A DNA stretch of 23,924 nt from JBATTK01 sp049670505. Lineage in GTDB: Bacteria > Bacteroidota > Bacteroidia > Flavobacteriales > Flavobacteriaceae. This document shows positions 15,901 to 23,101 of the stretch, piece by piece. The stretch's first letter is position 1. The number at the start of each line of letters is the position of its first letter. The notes beneath the pieces are model-generated. The model saw only the letters and a program-made list of their open reading frames with translations. It had not been told where the DNA came from and did not search any database. The position numbers and the translations under genes were made by a program. The DNA is taken from positions 1 to 23,924 of the forward strand of contig JBATTK010000075.1 in the NCBI GenBank assembly GCA_049670505.1, in the 5' to 3' direction.

Positions 15901-16980
15901 TTATGAAGAGGGGGTAAATGCTATTTTGTCCTGGAATGTACGTTTAAGTTCCTCTCGGGAGGAAACCTGTAACTTCTTGTACAAGCCATTGATATGAGTT
16001 TTTACGGTGCTAACACTCAAAAACATTAGAGAAGCAATTTCCTTATTTGTCTTATTTTGCAGGATGAGTTCCAACGTTTTTTGTTCCTGTACAGTAAGTC
16101 CAGCATAGGCCCGCTTTTTTTTCCGCGCCACCCCTTTTTTGTGTCTAATGATCAAATAGATATTAAGTAATACGGATAGTGCCAAAAGACCGATAAGTAG
16201 AAATTTGAATCCAAAACCTCCCTTACCGTTCCCAAAGTTGATCAAGTGTTTGTCCGATGCAATTTCTGCCTCATAGCGTTGTGTAAATTTGGTGTTGGGA
16301 TAATTTTCTTTTAGCTTATCCATCAAATTATCGTAATAATCATCGCTGATCAGATCTTGTAGATAGTATTCAAAGGTTTCATTTTTCTTGTCGGAGAGGA
16401 AATCATATATATAAAGTTCCGCCAAGGGTTCGTCCAAACTTTCTCCAAATTCCTTTAAGGTATTGAACCATTTTTTTGAGTTGATATTTCTATTGGTTTC
16501 ACTTCTAAAATCGGAAAAATCAAATAACATACGTTCTTTGAGTTCATCAATTTGTAGAAATACGGTAGACTTGTCATTGGTAGAGGTAATATCGCAGAAA
16601 ACTTCGTTGGCCGTATTATTCGGAAAATAAATAGTGTCGGTATTATGTGCAATGAAAAGAATACTATTACTGTTGTTGCAATTGCCCGAAAAATGATCTG
16701 TCACCGCTTCACTGTCCGTACACCCGTCCGTATGTATTCTATAGATTTGGTTATTGGCGGCCAGGTTATCCCCTTCGAACTTAAAGAAACCGAGAGAATC
16801 CGTTCGGGTGCTACGGATAATTTGTCCTACGTATATCTTGGATAGTTTTCTATGCTCGTCTATAAGCGACAGATAAACCGTTTTGTTCTTGGCATTCTTT
16901 TCCAATTCACCGCTAAAACGATATTGTCCGAAACCGTTGGATACAAAAAGCAAAAAAATAAAAAAAAGGATTCGATGCAT
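15901..16980 (-). CDS. membrane-anchored LuxR-type transcriptional regulator
   Basis: A 359-residue protein from ATG 16980-16978. The frame is open upstream to 17073, but only the internal start gives a signal sequence (MHRILFFIFLLFVSNGFGQ), and the upstream part overlaps a promoter motif of the divergent gene. Residues 19-258 are an extracytoplasmic sensor-like domain with three to four cysteines (87, 101, 129). Residues 259-279 (KFLLIGLLALSVLLNIYLII) form one membrane span, followed by a basic patch (RHKKGVARKKKR). The cytoplasmic end is a LuxR/GerE HTH: LTVQEQKTLELILQNKTNKE, then IASLMFLSVSTVKTHINGLY and KKLQ. It probably senses an envelope signal and regulates DNA while still membrane-bound. 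It is divergent from the Pmp3-like gene. Confidence 0.88.
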   Translation of the reverse strand: MHRILFFIFLLFVSNGFGQYRFSGELEKNAKNKTVYLSLIDEHRKLSKIYVGQIIRSTRTDSLGFFKFEGDNLAANNQIYRIHTDGCTDSEAVTDHFSGNCNNSNSILFIAHNTDTIYFPNNTANEVFCDITSTNDKSTVFLQIDELKERMLFDFSDFRSETNRNINSKKWFNTLKEFGESLDEPLAELYIYDFLSDKKNETFEYYLQDLISDDYYDNLMDKLKENYPNTKFTQRYEAEIASDKHLINFGNGKGGFGFKFLLIGLLALSVLLNIYLIIRHKKGVARKKKRAYAGLTVQEQKTLELILQNKTNKEIASLMFLSVSTVKTHINGLYKKLQVSSREELKRTFQDKIAFTPSS

Positions 16981-17016
16981 GGTGTATTGGATATGCTGTC
17001 TCAACGTTAAAAGTAC

Positions 17017-17024
17017 TAGTTTTG
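17017..17024 (+). promoter_or_regulatory. putative -7 element of the Pmp3-like gene
   Basis: TAGTTTTG is an exact TAnnTTTG match, 60 bases before the ATG at 17085. It lies between the divergent regulator and Pmp3-like genes. Confidence 0.4.
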
Positions 17025-17048
17025 TGTAACAAATCATAAAGGATTTAG

Positions 17049-17058
17049 ACCTATAGGT
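17049..17058. promoter_or_regulatory. perfect palindrome in the divergent promoter region
   Basis: ACCTATAGGT is its own reverse complement. It sits 69 bases upstream of the LuxR-type regulator start and 27 bases upstream of the Pmp3-like start, a position suited to an operator. Its function is inference. Confidence 0.3.
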
Positions 17059-17084
17059 ATCATCAATCATCAAAACCTACGACT

Positions 17085-17240
17085 ATGAGTTTCTTACGTG
17101 TATTACTGGCCATTATTTTTCCACCTTTGTCCGTTATCGGCAAGGGTTGCGGATCTTTCTTTATAGTATTTCTACTTACCCTTTGCGGATGGGTACCCGG
17201 GGTGATAGCGGCATTGGTTATTCTCAATAATCCTAATTAA
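17085..17240 (+). CDS. Pmp3/YqaE (UPF0057) family membrane protein
   Basis: A 51-residue membrane peptide from ATG 17085 to TAA at 17238-17240. It has the two-hairpin layout of the family: LLAIIFPPLSVIGKGCGSFF (residues 7-26) followed by IVFLLTLCGWVPGVIAALVI (27-46). The conserved PPL, GCG and GWxPGxIxA signatures are all present. Family members are small two-span proteins, and several are induced by salt, cold or other membrane stress. The biochemical role is not settled. It is transcribed away from a membrane-anchored LuxR-type regulator, which is a plausible controller. Confidence 0.88.
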   Translation: MSFLRVLLAIIFPPLSVIGKGCGSFFIVFLLTLCGWVPGVIAALVILNNPN

Positions 17241-17293
17241 ATTAGGGCCCTACAGGAACAAAAAACAATAGTTTTCTTTAATCTAAGTAATTC

Positions 17294-17314
17294 CCCGAAG
17301 GCTCTGCCTTTGGG
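17294..17314. repeat. short hairpin downstream of the Pmp3-like gene
   Basis: CCCGAAGGC (17294-17302) can pair with GCCTTTGGG (17306-17314) over a three-base loop, with one G-T wobble. No T run follows on either strand, so it is not a classical terminator. It may be a small REP-like palindrome or an mRNA 3'-end stabiliser. Confidence 0.35.
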
Positions 17315-17405
17315 ATAGTCCATTTTGAGAAATTTTTTATTGGCTAAGGGGGAAGTATTATCTTTAGCCGCTAAATAACCCTTTGATATATTATTTTTAT
17401 TATTG

Positions 17406-17435
17406 GAAAACCAAAACCAAAACCAAAACCAAAAA
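17406..17435 (+). repeat. hexanucleotide tandem repeat in the leader of the lipoprotein gene
   Basis: About 4.5-5 units of AAAACC stand immediately before the ATG at 17439, in the position of a ribosome-binding region. The unit number could vary by slippage and alter translation efficiency; this is inference. Confidence 0.6.
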
Positions 17436-17438
17436 CTT

Positions 17439-18185
17439 ATGAGAAAATCTGCGTTAATTGTATTACTGCTAGGTTCATTATTTTTTTCCGCATGTAATTT
17501 TACGGAGGATATGCGTATCAATGAAGACGGTACCGGAAAGATTTCCATTGATTTTGACGGATCCGGATTGATGGAAATGGCGGGTAATGAACTTGCCCAA
17601 AAAGAAGAAAAAAAGATAGATACCATAATCTCTTTCAAAGAGTTTTTGATCGAGAAGAAAGATAGTATAGCAACGCTTTCACAAGAAGAGCAGGATAGGC
17701 TTAAACGTTTGGAGAATTTTGATATGCGTATGTTGATGGATCCGGAAGCTAGGGAAATGAATTTCTCCCTCTATTCGGAATTTAAAAATGTAGATGAATT
17801 GGGTGACATGCTAAGTAATTTTCAACAAGCAAGCGAACTTCAAGGAAAGGGTAATGGTACATCCGGACCGGGTCAGAGTCCTATGGGAGGATCACAAGGT
17901 ACCGAAGTAAGCTATAGTTTTATAGAAGACCGTTTCTCCCGTAAAACCATAATTGTAGACCAGGAATTATTCCGAAGCAGTATTGACAGTCTAGAACAGG
18001 CAAAAATGTTTTTAGGGGAATCTACCTATACCTTAAATTATCACTTTCCACGAAAAATAAAAAAGATTTCGGCAGAAAAGGCACTTTTTAGTCAGGATGG
18101 TAAAAGTTTTACCCTAGAAGTGGATTTTTTAGAGCTTATGGAAAAACCGGAGCTTCTGGATATTGAAGTCGAATTGGAAAAGTAG
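17439..18185 (+). CDS. lipoprotein of unknown function
   Basis: A 248-residue lipoprotein from ATG 17439. The frame could begin at a TTG at 17403, but that would translate the AAAACC repeat (ENQNQNQNQ) in front of a typical lipoprotein signal (MRKSALIVLLLGSLFFSAC, lipid Cys19). The mature chain starts NFTEDMRINEDGTGKISIDF, a beta-strand pattern seen in LppM-like or DUF3153-like secreted domains. A helical Glu/Lys-rich middle and a Gly-rich disordered loop (GKGNGTSGPGQSPMGGSQG) follow. The last part, ISAEKALFSQDGKSFTLEVD, again resembles the closing strands of such domains. I do not assign a function. It ends 32 bp before lipB, but lipB appears to have its own promoter in that gap. Confidence 0.8.
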   Translation: MRKSALIVLLLGSLFFSACNFTEDMRINEDGTGKISIDFDGSGLMEMAGNELAQKEEKKIDTIISFKEFLIEKKDSIATLSQEEQDRLKRLENFDMRMLMDPEAREMNFSLYSEFKNVDELGDMLSNFQQASELQGKGNGTSGPGQSPMGGSQGTEVSYSFIEDRFSRKTIIVDQELFRSSIDSLEQAKMFLGESTYTLNYHFPRKIKKISAEKALFSQDGKSFTLEVDFLELMEKPELLDIEVELEK

Positions 18186-18204
18186 CGGTCTAAACAGGTC
18201 TTCG

Positions 18205-18212
18205 TATCTTTG
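18205..18212 (+). promoter_or_regulatory. putative -7 element of lipB, implying a leaderless mRNA
   Basis: TATCTTTG is an exact TAnnTTTG match only six bases before the ATG at 18218 (and two before an alternative ATG at 18214, which is out of frame). Transcription from it would start at or next to the lipB start codon. Confidence 0.5.
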
Positions 18213-18217
18213 TATGG

Positions 18218-18934
18218 ATGAACAAGAAAGTTGTACTACAGGATTTAGGATATAAGGATTATAAGGAAACTTGGGATTACCAAGAGCATCTCTTTAAAGA
18301 AATTCTGGATATAAAGATAAAAAACAGAAGGGAAGCTGCCCATTTGGATACTCCCAACCATTTTCTGTTCGTGGAACATCCTCATGTATATACTTTGGGG
18401 AAAAGTGGCGACCTGGGTAATCTTTTGATCAATGAAGATGAACTTGCCCAAAAGGGCGCAACTTTTTACAAGATAAATAGAGGGGGGGATATTACCTATC
18501 ATGGTCCCGGACAGATAGTGGGCTACCCCATTTTGGATTTGGACAATTTCTTTACCGATATCCACAAATATCTTAGGTTTTTGGAAGAAATGGTTATTCT
18601 CACTTTGATGGAGTATGGGCTAAAGGCAGAACGTTCCAAAGGCGAAACAGGGGTTTGGCTAGATGTTGGTACGCCCTTTGCCAGAAAAATATGTGCCATG
18701 GGCGTACGGGCCAGCCGGTGGGTCACCATGCACGGTTTTGCCTTGAACATAAATGCGGATCTCGGTTATTTTGATCTAATGATTCCCTGCGGTATAAAAG
18801 ACAAAGCCGTAACCTCTTTAAATGTGGAGCTGGGCAAACAAAAAGTGGACATGGATGAGGTAAAACAAAAATTGCTCCGTCATTTTGAAACACTTTTTAA
18901 AGCGGAAATGATAAAGGAAAAAACCTCGGTGTGA
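18218..18934 (+). CDS. lipB: lipoyl(octanoyl) transferase
   Basis: This 238-residue enzyme moves the octanoyl group from acyl carrier protein to lipoyl domains of 2-oxoacid dehydrogenases and GcvH in the cytoplasm. The signature RGGDITYHGPGQIVGYPILD (88-107) and the catalytic pair Lys157 (ARKICAMGVR) and Cys191 (MIPCGIKDKAVTSL) are all present. Length is slightly above the E. coli enzyme (213). No lipA is visible in the window. The stop codon lies inside the loop of its own terminator. Confidence 0.96.
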   Translation: MNKKVVLQDLGYKDYKETWDYQEHLFKEILDIKIKNRREAAHLDTPNHFLFVEHPHVYTLGKSGDLGNLLINEDELAQKGATFYKINRGGDITYHGPGQIVGYPILDLDNFFTDIHKYLRFLEEMVILTLMEYGLKAERSKGETGVWLDVGTPFARKICAMGVRASRWVTMHGFALNINADLGYFDLMIPCGIKDKAVTSLNVELGKQKVDMDEVKQKLLRHFETLFKAEMIKEKTSV

Positions 18935-18946
18935 GCCGAGGTTTTT
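18919..18946. terminator. bidirectional terminator overlapping the lipB stop codon
   Basis: AAAAACCTCGG (18919-18929) pairs perfectly with CCGAGGTTTTT (18936-18946) over a six-base loop. The lipB TGA (18932-18934) is inside the loop. The minus strand also ends in a T run, so the same hairpin serves the convergent collagen-like lipoprotein gene. Confidence 0.85.
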
Positions 18947-18967
18947 CTTGTTCGACTTTCGAGAATT

Positions 18968-19534
18968 CTAATAGTCTAGTCCAAAATAATCCATTGCTTC
19001 TTCATACGACATTTTCTGAATATTTTTATCTGTCGTTTTACTACTAAGGTTGCCCTCTACCAGAACAAATCTAAAATTAAGATTGAATTGGGCAAAAGTG
19101 GATCTCAAGGTTATTCGTCCGATTTCTATTCGATCAATTTCAAGGGCTACAGAACCAGTCAAGAAAATTGGCAAGGGTTCCCAATAATCATTACCGATTA
19201 CGGTAACGTAAACATACACGATACCGGTATCATAGATTGCTTGGGTCAATTCGGGAATATCGAACACATTGTTCCCTTCTAAAATGGCTTGATTTTCATA
19301 TAGAACGGAAGTAACATTGGCATTGCCATCTTGCCCGTCGGCACCATCTGTACCATTCATCCCATCGGCTCCATCCTGACCGTCGGCTCCTGCCGGACCT
19401 ATAGGCCCTTGTTCCCCCTGCGAACCTTGAGGTCCTACGGCCCCATCCTCACCGTCTTCGGAGCTACAGCCTAAGGCTAATGCTATGATGGTTGCTAAAA
19501 AAAGATACTTGAATTTTGAAAATGTTGTTTTCAT
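18968..19534 (-). CDS. lipoprotein with a collagen-like Gly-X-Y stretch
   Basis: A 188-residue protein with a lipoprotein signal (FLATIIALALGC, lipid Cys23). Residues 28-72 are fifteen uninterrupted Gly-X-Y triplets rich in Asp, Gln and Pro (GPQGSQGEQGPIGPAG is one part), which could form a short triple helix and trimerise the protein. A compact C-terminal domain of about 115 residues follows (VTSVLYENQAILEGNNVFDI... WEPLPIFLTG... FRFVLVEG), ending in a MSYEEAMDYFGLDY tail. Proteins of this layout are common and uncharacterised in Flavobacteriia. The location is probably the outer membrane, possibly surface-exposed. Unknown role. Confidence 0.85.
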   Translation of the reverse strand: MKTTFSKFKYLFLATIIALALGCSSEDGEDGAVGPQGSQGEQGPIGPAGADGQDGADGMNGTDGADGQDGNANVTSVLYENQAILEGNNVFDIPELTQAIYDTGIVYVYVTVIGNDYWEPLPIFLTGSVALEIDRIEIGRITLRSTFAQFNLNFRFVLVEGNLSSKTTDKNIQKMSYEEAMDYFGLDY

Positions 19535-19733
19535 AAAAAAAGATTTAATGTTTCCTAATATTTATATCTAACTGATTAAAAGGTTAACCAGGGTTGTGTT
19601 CTCCTATGGTTCTTTTTCTTTACAATTGCTTAGGGAAATGACAACAATAGAAAGGGCCAAAGGAGTTTTTAAAACGTTCATGCTTTTTGATTTTATATTC
19701 TTTTATCTATGTGTTTCGATTAAAAGGTCAACA

Positions 19734-19892
19734 TTATGCGGGCTTTTCAAAAGAGGTTTCTTTAATGACTTTATTTTTATGTATAATCTTTAGGACATAG
19801 GTGCCATTTTCCAAATGATTAATATTGAGATAGATTTGGTGCTCGGGAAAATCATTCAGACTGCCTTCAAAATTGCCGTACTTCTTCTTCAT
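19734..19892 (-). CDS. small protein of unknown function (52 aa)
   Basis: A 52-codon frame from ATG 19892-19890 to TAA at 19734-19736. The translation starts MKKKYGNFEGSLNDFPEHQI, continues YLNINHLENGTYVLKIIHKN and ends KVIKETSFEKPA. NGTYVLKI followed by KVIKETSF resembles the closing beta strands of small beta-sandwich domains and of secretion (T9SS-like) C-termini, but no signal peptide is present, so it is probably cytoplasmic. Composition and reading-frame quality look coding. It lies 138 bp after the sensor-kinase stop on the same strand and could be cotranscribed with it. Unknown function. Confidence 0.55.
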   Translation of the reverse strand: MKKKYGNFEGSLNDFPEHQIYLNINHLENGTYVLKIIHKNKVIKETSFEKPA

Positions 19893-19965
19893 TACCTTTG
19901 CTTAAGGATAAAGCATGTATTACTCGCCTTCGGAAGCTAAGGTAATTTCTGTGACTAGATAGGCT

Positions 19966-20001
19966 TATGAAATATGTAACGAGAACTATAAGATATGTAA
20001 C
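19966..20001. repeat. two direct repeats spaced 21 bp, possible regulator site
   Basis: TATGAAATATGTAAC (19966-19980) and TATAAGATATGTAAC (19987-20001) agree at 13 of 15 positions, with starts 21 bp apart, which is two helical turns. They lie between the sensor-kinase stop and the 52-residue gene. AraC-type DNA-binding domains typically bind such paired direct repeats, so they could be a target of the adjacent regulator (inference). Confidence 0.4.
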
Positions 20002-20030
20002 AGGACTTGTTTGCCCTGTAAATGGTAGGG

Positions 20031-22967
20031 TTAAGGAAGTGCCTCCACCTTTTTAATATACTCGGAAGGTGTACAATGGTAGGTTTCTTTAAAACATTTA
20101 GTAAAGTAGGCATGGTCATTAAAGCCAACACTATAGCTTACTTCCGATACGTTGATGTTGGGTTGTTTTAAAAGCCGAACGGCAAGTTTTAAGCGTTGCG
20201 ACCGCACAAATTCGGAAGCAGTTAAACCGGTAAGGGCTTTTAGTTTTCTATGCAATTGCATGCGGCTCATATGTACTGCTTTGCTAAAAGCAGCTACACT
20301 AAAAGAAGATTCAACCAGTTTTTCATCCAATACCTTTTGCACTTTAGCCAAAAAACGCTCATCTACTGAGGTAATAGCAATGTCCTTCGGTTTTAAAACA
20401 ACTTCCTGACGGTATCTGGATTGTAGTTTTTTCCTTAACGCAATAAGGCCCTTTACTTTTGACTTCAGGATTTTTTGATTGAAGGGTTTGGTAACATAAT
20501 CATCTGCACCTGCATTAATCCCCATAAGCTCGTTTTCGTCCCCTGCCTTGGCGGTCAATAGGATAATAGGAATGTGACTGGTACGTTCGTCTTCCTTTAG
20601 CTTTTTGCTCAGTTCAATACCATCCTTTATCGGCATCATAATATCTGAAATAATAATATCCGGAATATGCTTCAATGCAATTGATATTCCTTCCTCTCCT
20701 GTAGCCGCACTCATAATGTTATATGAATTTTTAAAGGTATCCCTAAGTAGTATCCGAACATCGAGATTGTCCTCTACAATAAGAAGAATTGGCAATTCTT
20801 CCCTCTTGTTTCCAGGATTTGTCAAATCGTCATTTGAATTCGGTGGTATGGATTGTCTTGAATTGAAAGCGGTAGGCGTAGTTTTAATGGTAGCATTTTT
20901 AAACTTCGTTCGATCTGTACAAAGGGTAATTTTAAAGCATGTCCATTCCTCCGGCGCGCTACGGACCTCAATAGTCCCTTTATGAAGCTCTACAAGCTCT
21001 TTGGTCAGGGATAGCCCTATACCGGCCCCCTCATCTTGTACGTTTGCCTGAAAGAAACGATTGAAAATAGTATTCATATGCTCTTCGGTAAGGCTCTTTC
21101 CCGTATTTTTCACCTCTATATATAGCTGGTCGTTCTTCATCGCCGCTCTCAGTATAATCTTCCCGTTCTTAGGCGTATATTTGATAGCATTTCCCAATAG
21201 ATTGATCGTTATTTTTTCAAGGGCATCCTTGTCAAACCAAGTTTTAGTTTTCCTATGGTCGATTTCAAAATTAAAACCGATGTTTTTCTTCTTCGCCAAA
21301 TACGAGAACGATTCGCCCCAGGCAGCAATCAATTGAGTGGGCGTATTTCTTTCCAACACTAGTTTTAAAGCACCACTATCAATTTTGGAGAGATCTAATA
21401 ACTGGTCCACAAGCGATAGTAACCTTTTTGTACTGTTAGCGGCAATTTCCAAATGGTTCTTTGTGTCCTTGGACAGATAAGTTTCTTCCATAGCTTCTTG
21501 TATAGGGGAGGAGATCAAGGTTAATGGGGTTCTGAACTCGTGCGAGATGTTGGTGAAGAAACTAGTTTTTAACGAGTCTAGTTCTTTTAGTTTTTTGTTC
21601 GTTTTTTGGCGGTTTATAAATTGGTAGAGTAAAAAAAGAAGAAAGGAAAACAATGCGATCAAGAGCGTTAGATAGATAATTTTATTTTTATTTAGAATTT
21701 TATTGTTAAGCTGGGCTATCTGAAGTTGCTCTCTACTTTCCTTAAGTTCATACTGACTTTCGACAAATGCGATTTTATTTTTCTTTAACTCCAATTCTGA
21801 TTTGATGCCATTGAGTTCGCTTAATAGCGTATAGGCCTTTTTCAAATTCCCGACCTTTACATAAGCTTCCGAGAGCTTATCCAGAAGTATGAGTTTTCTT
21901 GCTTTGAACAGTTTTCTTTTTTTTATTATTTCCAAAGCTTTCTCACCGTTGGCAATAGCTTTTTGGAATTGACCTTTTTTAAAGTAATAATGGGTTAGAT
22001 AGGTATATGGTAAACATAAAAAAGTACTATCTTTAGTTCCTTCCAGTGTATTTTTGGATTTATCCAAATATTTCCATGATTCTTTCATTTGTCCGGTTTG
22101 CGTATAAGCGTAACCTAAAGTTCCATATAAAATTCCCTCTAGATAGGATCCTGTATTGCTATAATGGGGCAGTAGTTCAACATAGCTTTTGATAGCCTTT
22201 TCGGGATTGCCGAGGTTGAATAATTCTATGTGCGCAAGTTTTAATACATAAAATTTGACCTGCCTTACCGCTTTGGTCCTCTTAGCGATTTTCAGTGCTC
22301 TTTGATAGTAGATTTTCGCCTTTTCCGGATAGTTCAGATGCTCATATATCCAGCCAATATTCGATAGCGCAAGACATCTTGTATTTGATTCGCCCAAGCC
22401 TGGGGAGATGTCTATTTTTAGCAGTAAATCCAAGGCGTCGGAATATTTTTCATTTTCAATATGGTAAGATGCCAATCGCCGATTGTAGATTGCCCTGAAG
22501 TAGTAGTTCCCAACTTTTGACATCAGGGAATCGGATTTTTCCCTATAATATTGGATAGAGTCGGGATTCTGGTTTCTTAGACTCAGGTAGAACAAACCCA
22601 CATACCCCAAAAATTTGCCGTCCAAGTTGTTTTCCCTATCTGAAACGAGAACTACCTGATGATAATATTTTGCGGCATCAGCTATATTTCCGCTCCGGTA
22701 GTTGACCTCGCCACTTAAAAAAGATGCAAAAATTAAATCGGATGTCAGTTTTTTTTCATCGGCATATTGTAAGTACTGTTCTGCGAAATCCTGCTTTTTT
22801 TCTTGGGTTTGGATGCTTTCTAAATAATTATAAATTTTTACTTCCTTGTGATATACATTCGCTTTATTGATATCAAAGGCATTTATCAATGAGTTAATTT
22901 GGGATTTATCCTGTCCGGCAACGTTTAAGCCCAATAGCAATACAAATGAAAAATAATAGGTTTTCAT
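20031..22967 (-). CDS. hybrid two-component sensor kinase/response regulator with TPRs and AraC domain
   Basis: A 978-residue one-protein two-component system. Order: signal peptide (1-19); TPR helices (about 45-390), probably periplasmic; a coiled segment (390-428); one membrane span (429-451); HisKA with phospho-acceptor His476 in SHEFRTPLTL; HATPase with N-box residues Asn589/Asn593 (INLLGNAIKYTP) and DEGAGIGLSL (645-654); receiver domain (727-840) with phospho-acceptor Asp775 (IIISDIMMP) and Lys827 (TKPF); and an AraC-type HTH (about 868-972). The sensor is TPR-based, not the beta-propeller of polysaccharide-utilisation HTCS proteins. The usual G1-box Asp (DTG) is Asn (NTGKSL, 621-626). 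No polysaccharide-utilisation genes are nearby, so the target is unknown. Confidence 0.93.
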   Translation of the reverse strand: MKTYYFSFVLLLGLNVAGQDKSQINSLINAFDINKANVYHKEVKIYNYLESIQTQEKKQDFAEQYLQYADEKKLTSDLIFASFLSGEVNYRSGNIADAAKYYHQVVLVSDRENNLDGKFLGYVGLFYLSLRNQNPDSIQYYREKSDSLMSKVGNYYFRAIYNRRLASYHIENEKYSDALDLLLKIDISPGLGESNTRCLALSNIGWIYEHLNYPEKAKIYYQRALKIAKRTKAVRQVKFYVLKLAHIELFNLGNPEKAIKSYVELLPHYSNTGSYLEGILYGTLGYAYTQTGQMKESWKYLDKSKNTLEGTKDSTFLCLPYTYLTHYYFKKGQFQKAIANGEKALEIIKKRKLFKARKLILLDKLSEAYVKVGNLKKAYTLLSELNGIKSELELKKNKIAFVESQYELKESREQLQIAQLNNKILNKNKIIYLTLLIALFSFLLFLLYQFINRQKTNKKLKELDSLKTSFFTNISHEFRTPLTLISSPIQEAMEETYLSKDTKNHLEIAANSTKRLLSLVDQLLDLSKIDSGALKLVLERNTPTQLIAAWGESFSYLAKKKNIGFNFEIDHRKTKTWFDKDALEKITINLLGNAIKYTPKNGKIILRAAMKNDQLYIEVKNTGKSLTEEHMNTIFNRFFQANVQDEGAGIGLSLTKELVELHKGTIEVRSAPEEWTCFKITLCTDRTKFKNATIKTTPTAFNSRQSIPPNSNDDLTNPGNKREELPILLIVEDNLDVRILLRDTFKNSYNIMSAATGEEGISIALKHIPDIIISDIMMPIKDGIELSKKLKEDERTSHIPIILLTAKAGDENELMGINAGADDYVTKPFNQKILKSKVKGLIALRKKLQSRYRQEVVLKPKDIAITSVDERFLAKVQKVLDEKLVESSFSVAAFSKAVHMSRMQLHRKLKALTGLTASEFVRSQRLKLAVRLLKQPNINVSEVSYSVGFNDHAYFTKCFKETYHCTPSEYIKKVEALP

Positions 22968-23053
22968 TAGAGTCTTGTTGATTCACCCATGTATAAGTGA
23001 TTATTTAATAGTTATATTATTCTGTTCATTTGGAATTTTATATTTTTAAAACA

Positions 23054-23081
23054 AAAACCCGAAGTATGTACTTCGGGTTTT
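23054..23081 (-). terminator. intrinsic terminator of the TapB-like gene
   Basis: AAAACCCGAAGT (23054-23065) pairs perfectly with ACTTCGGGTTTT (23070-23081) over a four-base loop. On the minus strand a T-rich stretch (TTTTTGTTTT) follows. It lies about 20 bases after the stop at 23102. Confidence 0.85.
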
Positions 23082-23101
23082 AATTGAAGACTCCGTAGAA
23101 A

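Noticed and set aside
16981..17073. Upstream extension of the LuxR-type regulator frame
   Set aside because: It would bury the signal sequence and overlaps the divergent promoter motif; the start at 16980 is better.
19596..19793. Plus-strand 65-codon frame in the gap before the collagen-like gene
   Set aside because: Rich in Phe with no coding character, and it overlaps the better supported 52-codon minus-strand gene.
20031..22967. Possible polysaccharide-utilisation locus regulator
   Set aside because: The sensor region is TPR rather than beta-propeller, and no SusC/SusD or glycoside hydrolase genes lie in the window.
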